From: Fragilaria crotonensis
Taxonomy: Eukaryota > Bacillariophyta > Fragilariophyceae > Fragilariales > Fragilariaceae
Length of the DNA stretch: 56,622 bases
Reading direction: 5' to 3'
Assembly: GCA_022925895.1 (NCBI GenBank)
Contig: JAKSYS010000399.1
Coordinates: 1 to 56,622, forward strand
The notes under the pieces are model-generated. The model saw nothing but the letters and a program-made list of their open reading frames with translations, searched no databases and was not told the DNA's origin. A program made the translations under genes and the position numbers. This document shows, in pieces, positions 53,789 through 56,622 of this stretch; the stretch's first letter is position 1, and every line of letters begins with the position of its first letter.

Positions 53789-54008
53789 ATTCGTGCCAAA
53801 CAAATTATGATAGAGACAATGTCGAGGAAGATTCAGGGCAGGGATTGAATTTGTATAGGATATCTCTATTCTATCTGTGCTGACTTGCCATTGTGTTAGA
53901 TGTCATTCCACCACAAGTAGGAAAGCAACAACGACTAGACGATATCTTCTGGGGTGTCACTTGTGCCGTAATGTTTTATAAAACATACTGGAACACAAAT
54001 CTCTCTCT

Positions 54009-55064
54009 CTATTGTTTTAAAAACTCTTCGATATGGTGTGTGACAGCATCTGCAGTGTCTGGGTCAGCATGAAAATGATGGGATCCGGGCAAGATTTGGA
54101 ACGATGATGGCTGCAATCTATCTTTGATGACTTCCAACATGTCCGCGTCAATTGGCCATCCATCCTCGGCAAGCAAGAGACAGATTGGGCACTGGACGGC
54201 CTTTTGGAGGGTCGTGACTTGCAGCGGTGTCATGTACAGCATGGATGGCCATTGCAGGCGTACATCATGTTGAAAGGTGAATCCGCCTCCTTCTTGTTCC
54301 AATAAAGCTCGATCAACAAGTTCTCGAGCTGCTTCGATCGATAGATACTGCTTCCCGGGTGCCATTTTTGCAGTGGCTTGTCGTGTCTCGGCTGCTTTTT
54401 CGCGAGTCGGATAGAGACGAGGTCCCTTGGTGCTGTCTGCGTGATAAAGAGCTTCATTTCCTTTCAATCGCTTTTCAATATGCAATCTAAGATGTCGAGT
54501 GATATCCTTCTCTTGCTTTTCTAGCGGTCCAACACCTTCGAGAAGGATGAGTTTTTGAATCTGATCAGGAAACGTGGCAGCGTAAAGCAAGGATATGGCC
54601 GCTCCCATGGAATGCCCCACAATGGTAACTCCAGATTTCCATTCCAGTTGCTGCAGTACATCTGCCACATAGAATGCGGCATCGGCCAATACGATTGGTG
54701 GTGCATCCTTGGACTTATGGTCGCTGCGACCATGACCGGGCAGGTCGAGTGCCACAACATCGTCGAATGGCAAATGTGGTGCCAATTTCCAAAATGTTCT
54801 ACAATTGTCAAGCCATCCGTGCAAGAGCAGAATCTTGTGTCGAGGGACAGCTGCATTGGCTGCCGATATCGCGTCACCAGTCCCGGCACCGATCTGTGGT
54901 TCGGATGATTCTGCCGATGAACGCAATTGCGGAGGATACCACTGTGCGGCAAGTTTCACGCCGTCGCTGCAGACAAACGTTCGTTCTTTCATTATGGAAC
55001 TAGAAAGAGCTGTCGTCATTGTTGTCATTAAAAGCTTAGCCGTCATATCAGCTGCAATAACCAT
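54009..55064 (-). CDS. Serine hydrolase-like alpha/beta hydrolase (SERHL/epoxide-hydrolase type)
   Basis: Intact 351-codon ORF from ATG 55064 (further in-frame ATGs at codons 7, 13, 16 and 25 are alternative starts). Core motifs: ILLLHGWLDN (oxyanion HGW), LDLPGHGRSDHK, VTIVGHSMGAAISLL (Ser nucleophile in GHSMG), ILLEGVGPL, LLAEDGWP (acid) and LPGSHHFHAD (catalytic His). This order is typical of SERHL-like hydrolases; the substrate is unknown. It is transcribed towards the ATPase, with only ~220 bases between the 3' ends. A truncated relative sits in the same position beside ATPase copy 1. Confidence 0.85.
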   Translation of the reverse strand: MVIAADMTAKLLMTTMTTALSSSIMKERTFVCSDGVKLAAQWYPPQLRSSAESSEPQIGAGTGDAISAANAAVPRHKILLLHGWLDNCRTFWKLAPHLPFDDVVALDLPGHGRSDHKSKDAPPIVLADAAFYVADVLQQLEWKSGVTIVGHSMGAAISLLYAATFPDQIQKLILLEGVGPLEKQEKDITRHLRLHIEKRLKGNEALYHADSTKGPRLYPTREKAAETRQATAKMAPGKQYLSIEAARELVDRALLEQEGGGFTFQHDVRLQWPSMLYMTPLQVTTLQKAVQCPICLLLAEDGWPIDADMLEVIKDRLQPSSFQILPGSHHFHADPDTADAVTHHIEEFLKQ

Positions 55065-55201
55065 GAATTGTTGATCGGGACAGGAACAATGACGAAAAGG
55101 GAACTTCGAGACTCAAAGAAGAGAAGAAATGATGGGTCGAATGTCGCGTTCGATCTTGATCCGGAATCCGAAGGCGAGCAGGCAGGAAGTCTTCCTTGTT
55201 C

Positions 55202-55428
55202 CAATAGCGACCAAAGGAATTATGACCGACGATGACCGAAAATTAGAAACGGCCCTCTAGTTTTGCACCCAGCCGAGTTAACTGTTAACCCGTGTAATGG
55301 TGGCTTCCTATAGGCTATACGAAGCCACCATTACACGGGTTGCTAACAGTTAACTCGGCTGGGTGCAAAACTAAGGGCCGTTTCCAATTTTCGGTCATCC
55401 TCGGTCATAATTCCTTTGGTCGCTATTG
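55202..55428. repeat. Near-perfect 227-bp fold-back (long hairpin)
   Basis: The left arm starts CAATAGCGACCAAAGGAATT and the right arm ends AATTCCTTTGGTCGCTATTG. The arms (~105 bp) pair almost throughout, with a few mismatches and a 3-base indel, around a loop near CTATAGGCTATAC (~55308-55320). Each arm contains GGCTGGGTGCAAAA, close to the family-1 transposon TIR. No ORF. It could be a fold-back MITE or a hairpin-RNA source. Confidence 0.85.
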
Positions 55429-56622
55429 CCTTCCAACAAAATCGTACACTATTTGACTATTGTAGCATACGTGTACTCCATGTAACAGTATAATGTTATC
55501 CTAATACTATCCAGTACGGATCCATCCCGATTCCCGATTCTATGACGTAAATTACGTCACGTAATACCATGTATACGTACTGTACGTATTACGTATGCGT
55601 ACAACAGCTTTACAGGAACGCAAAAAAGCAACGTGGGTATTCCGAGTTCCGAGCATGCAGTACTAGTACTCCAGTACTCGAGTGGTGGAGCAATACGACG
55701 TATGTACGTAGCGGTAAGCACAGTTCCGTAGTCTACAGTGATGTGGCGTGAGGAGTGAGGAGTGAGGACGTACGGACTCGCCGGCTGTCAAGGAAATGTC
55801 AACAGATGCGCGGAATGGACGCGATAAAGAAATATTCCTCATATATCTATATCACATTTATAGGTGTGCTAAAAGGTAATAGTATAGCAGTAAGTTTGGT
55901 GGTATTCATACCTGGTACAGTAGTATCGTATGCTAAGAGGTATGATAAAAGGTCATCGCGCACGTGTCGTTATATGCACATCATAGTGCAAATACGCTGC
56001 CATCCGACATGTCATAAACATGAGATGCGACACTCTCAGGCCATTCCTTATCACAGCAGGAATTTTACGGAAACGAAAACGAAAATGATTTTCGTTTCCG
56101 TTTTCGTGGAAACCCAAATATGGACCCTTATCGTAATCCCAGAACGCCAGCGAATCTTACGAAAACAATGTACACATAACCAGTGCAATTCTACAATTGA
56201 ACAATACAACGAAGTAACACCGTTGCTAGTAGTATAGTATACTAGTGTAGGACTACGGTAGTGCGAACGAAACGACGATGACCGATTGGCGATGCCCCAA
56301 ACGTTGTTGCGAGGGGCTACATGTTCATCGTATATGCTATTGACATTTCATGAGCTGCCTCAATATCCCCCATTTGTTTGCGCTTCTGGAACGATCACAT
56401 GCACAGGAGGAGAGCAGCACTCTCACATTAGACGAGAATGTCGTCGAATCTGTTCTCAATGTGCTGCACCTTGTAGGAGTAGTCGGCAAGTGGGTATCAG
56501 GTTTGGCAATGGGAGACCAGGGGTGCATATGCAGGAGCTTTCACGCTGACCATTGGCGTGTGCGAGGACTTGCGAAGGGGATTGGAGGAGGTGCATGCAA
56601 TGATGGCATGTGGTTGAGTGGC
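55429..56622. other. Right-hand end of the window, no firm gene
   Basis: GTAC-rich spacer. A plus frame open from about 56349 to the window edge could be the start of a gene but has no recognisable domain. Confidence 0.4.
56067..56101. repeat. Short CGAAAACG hairpin
   Basis: CGGAAACGAAAACGAAAAT is followed at once by GATTTTCGTTTCCG: a compact inverted repeat with a loop of a few bases, one mismatch in the arm. Confidence 0.65.

Larger units (their letters stand above)
50440..55073 (+). repeat. Duplicated module, copy 2 (ATPase + intact convergent hydrolase)
   Basis: Counterpart of 35752-39640. Here the hydrolase is full length, so this copy is closer to the ancestral layout. The ATPase leader GAGGTCATAAAGTCGA is at 50440-50455. 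Confidence 0.8.

Noticed and set aside
56349-56622. Open frame to the window edge
   Set aside because: Coding potential is uncertain, no domain is seen, and three overlapping frames are open in the same stretch.

Overview
This window looks like nuclear DNA of a stramenopile alga, most likely a pennate diatom. The protein-coding genes are eukaryotic: an RNA polymerase III subunit, a TAZ zinc-finger protein, a TALE homeodomain protein and a sphingosine kinase. Introns are short (about 87-149 bp) with GT-AG borders. Intergenic DNA is AT-leaning and full of GTAC/TACCGGTA words. The repeats (Crypton-like recombinase with a GCR1_C-like tail, EN-RT-RNase H retroelement with a gag-like ORF1) are types I associate with diatom genomes. 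I cannot name the species from sequence alone.

Layout. 16-2229: complete TA-flanked DNA transposon with a minus-strand DDE-type transposase half. 2831-6653: a decayed relative of the 17128-20627 transposon, into which a small 3-bp-TSD element (4697-6636) inserted, into which a second copy of the same small element (5115-6216) inserted in reverse, three nested levels in all. 7369-10193: a secreted proline/threonine-repeat protein and an M23 peptidase, convergent. 11811-13298: an alpha/beta hydrolase. 13572-13943: a TA-type MITE. 14233-15679: the 5' part only of a DEAH-box helicase gene. 16700-17060: a hAT-type MITE with a telomere-like tract. 17128-20627: a full-length TA transposon. 23326-24428: Crypton-like recombinase remnant. 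24709-34576: gene-rich core (RPC6/POLR3F, TAZ protein, homeodomain-RING protein, sphingosine kinase). 35789-55064: a duplicated two-gene module (AAA/STAND ATPase plus convergent serine hydrolase) whose two copies are separated by a ~9 kb minus-strand non-LTR-type retroelement. The first hydrolase copy is a remnant, the second is intact. 55202-55428: a long fold-back hairpin. No RNA genes were recognised.

A caution on broken genes. Many genes, including conserved ones, are interrupted by single-base length differences, mostly at homopolymer runs (about 8361, 8554, 9411, 15164, 15267, 19115, 29639, 46890). This pattern fits assembly or sequencing indels as well as it fits real pseudogenes, so disruptions are described but not over-interpreted.

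Functionally, the core genes are housekeeping or regulatory (Pol III transcription, CBP-type zinc finger, TALE homeodomain, sphingolipid signalling) and show no operon-like cooperation. The most unusual parts are the nested mobile elements, the duplicated ATPase-hydrolase module and the homeodomain-RING fusion.
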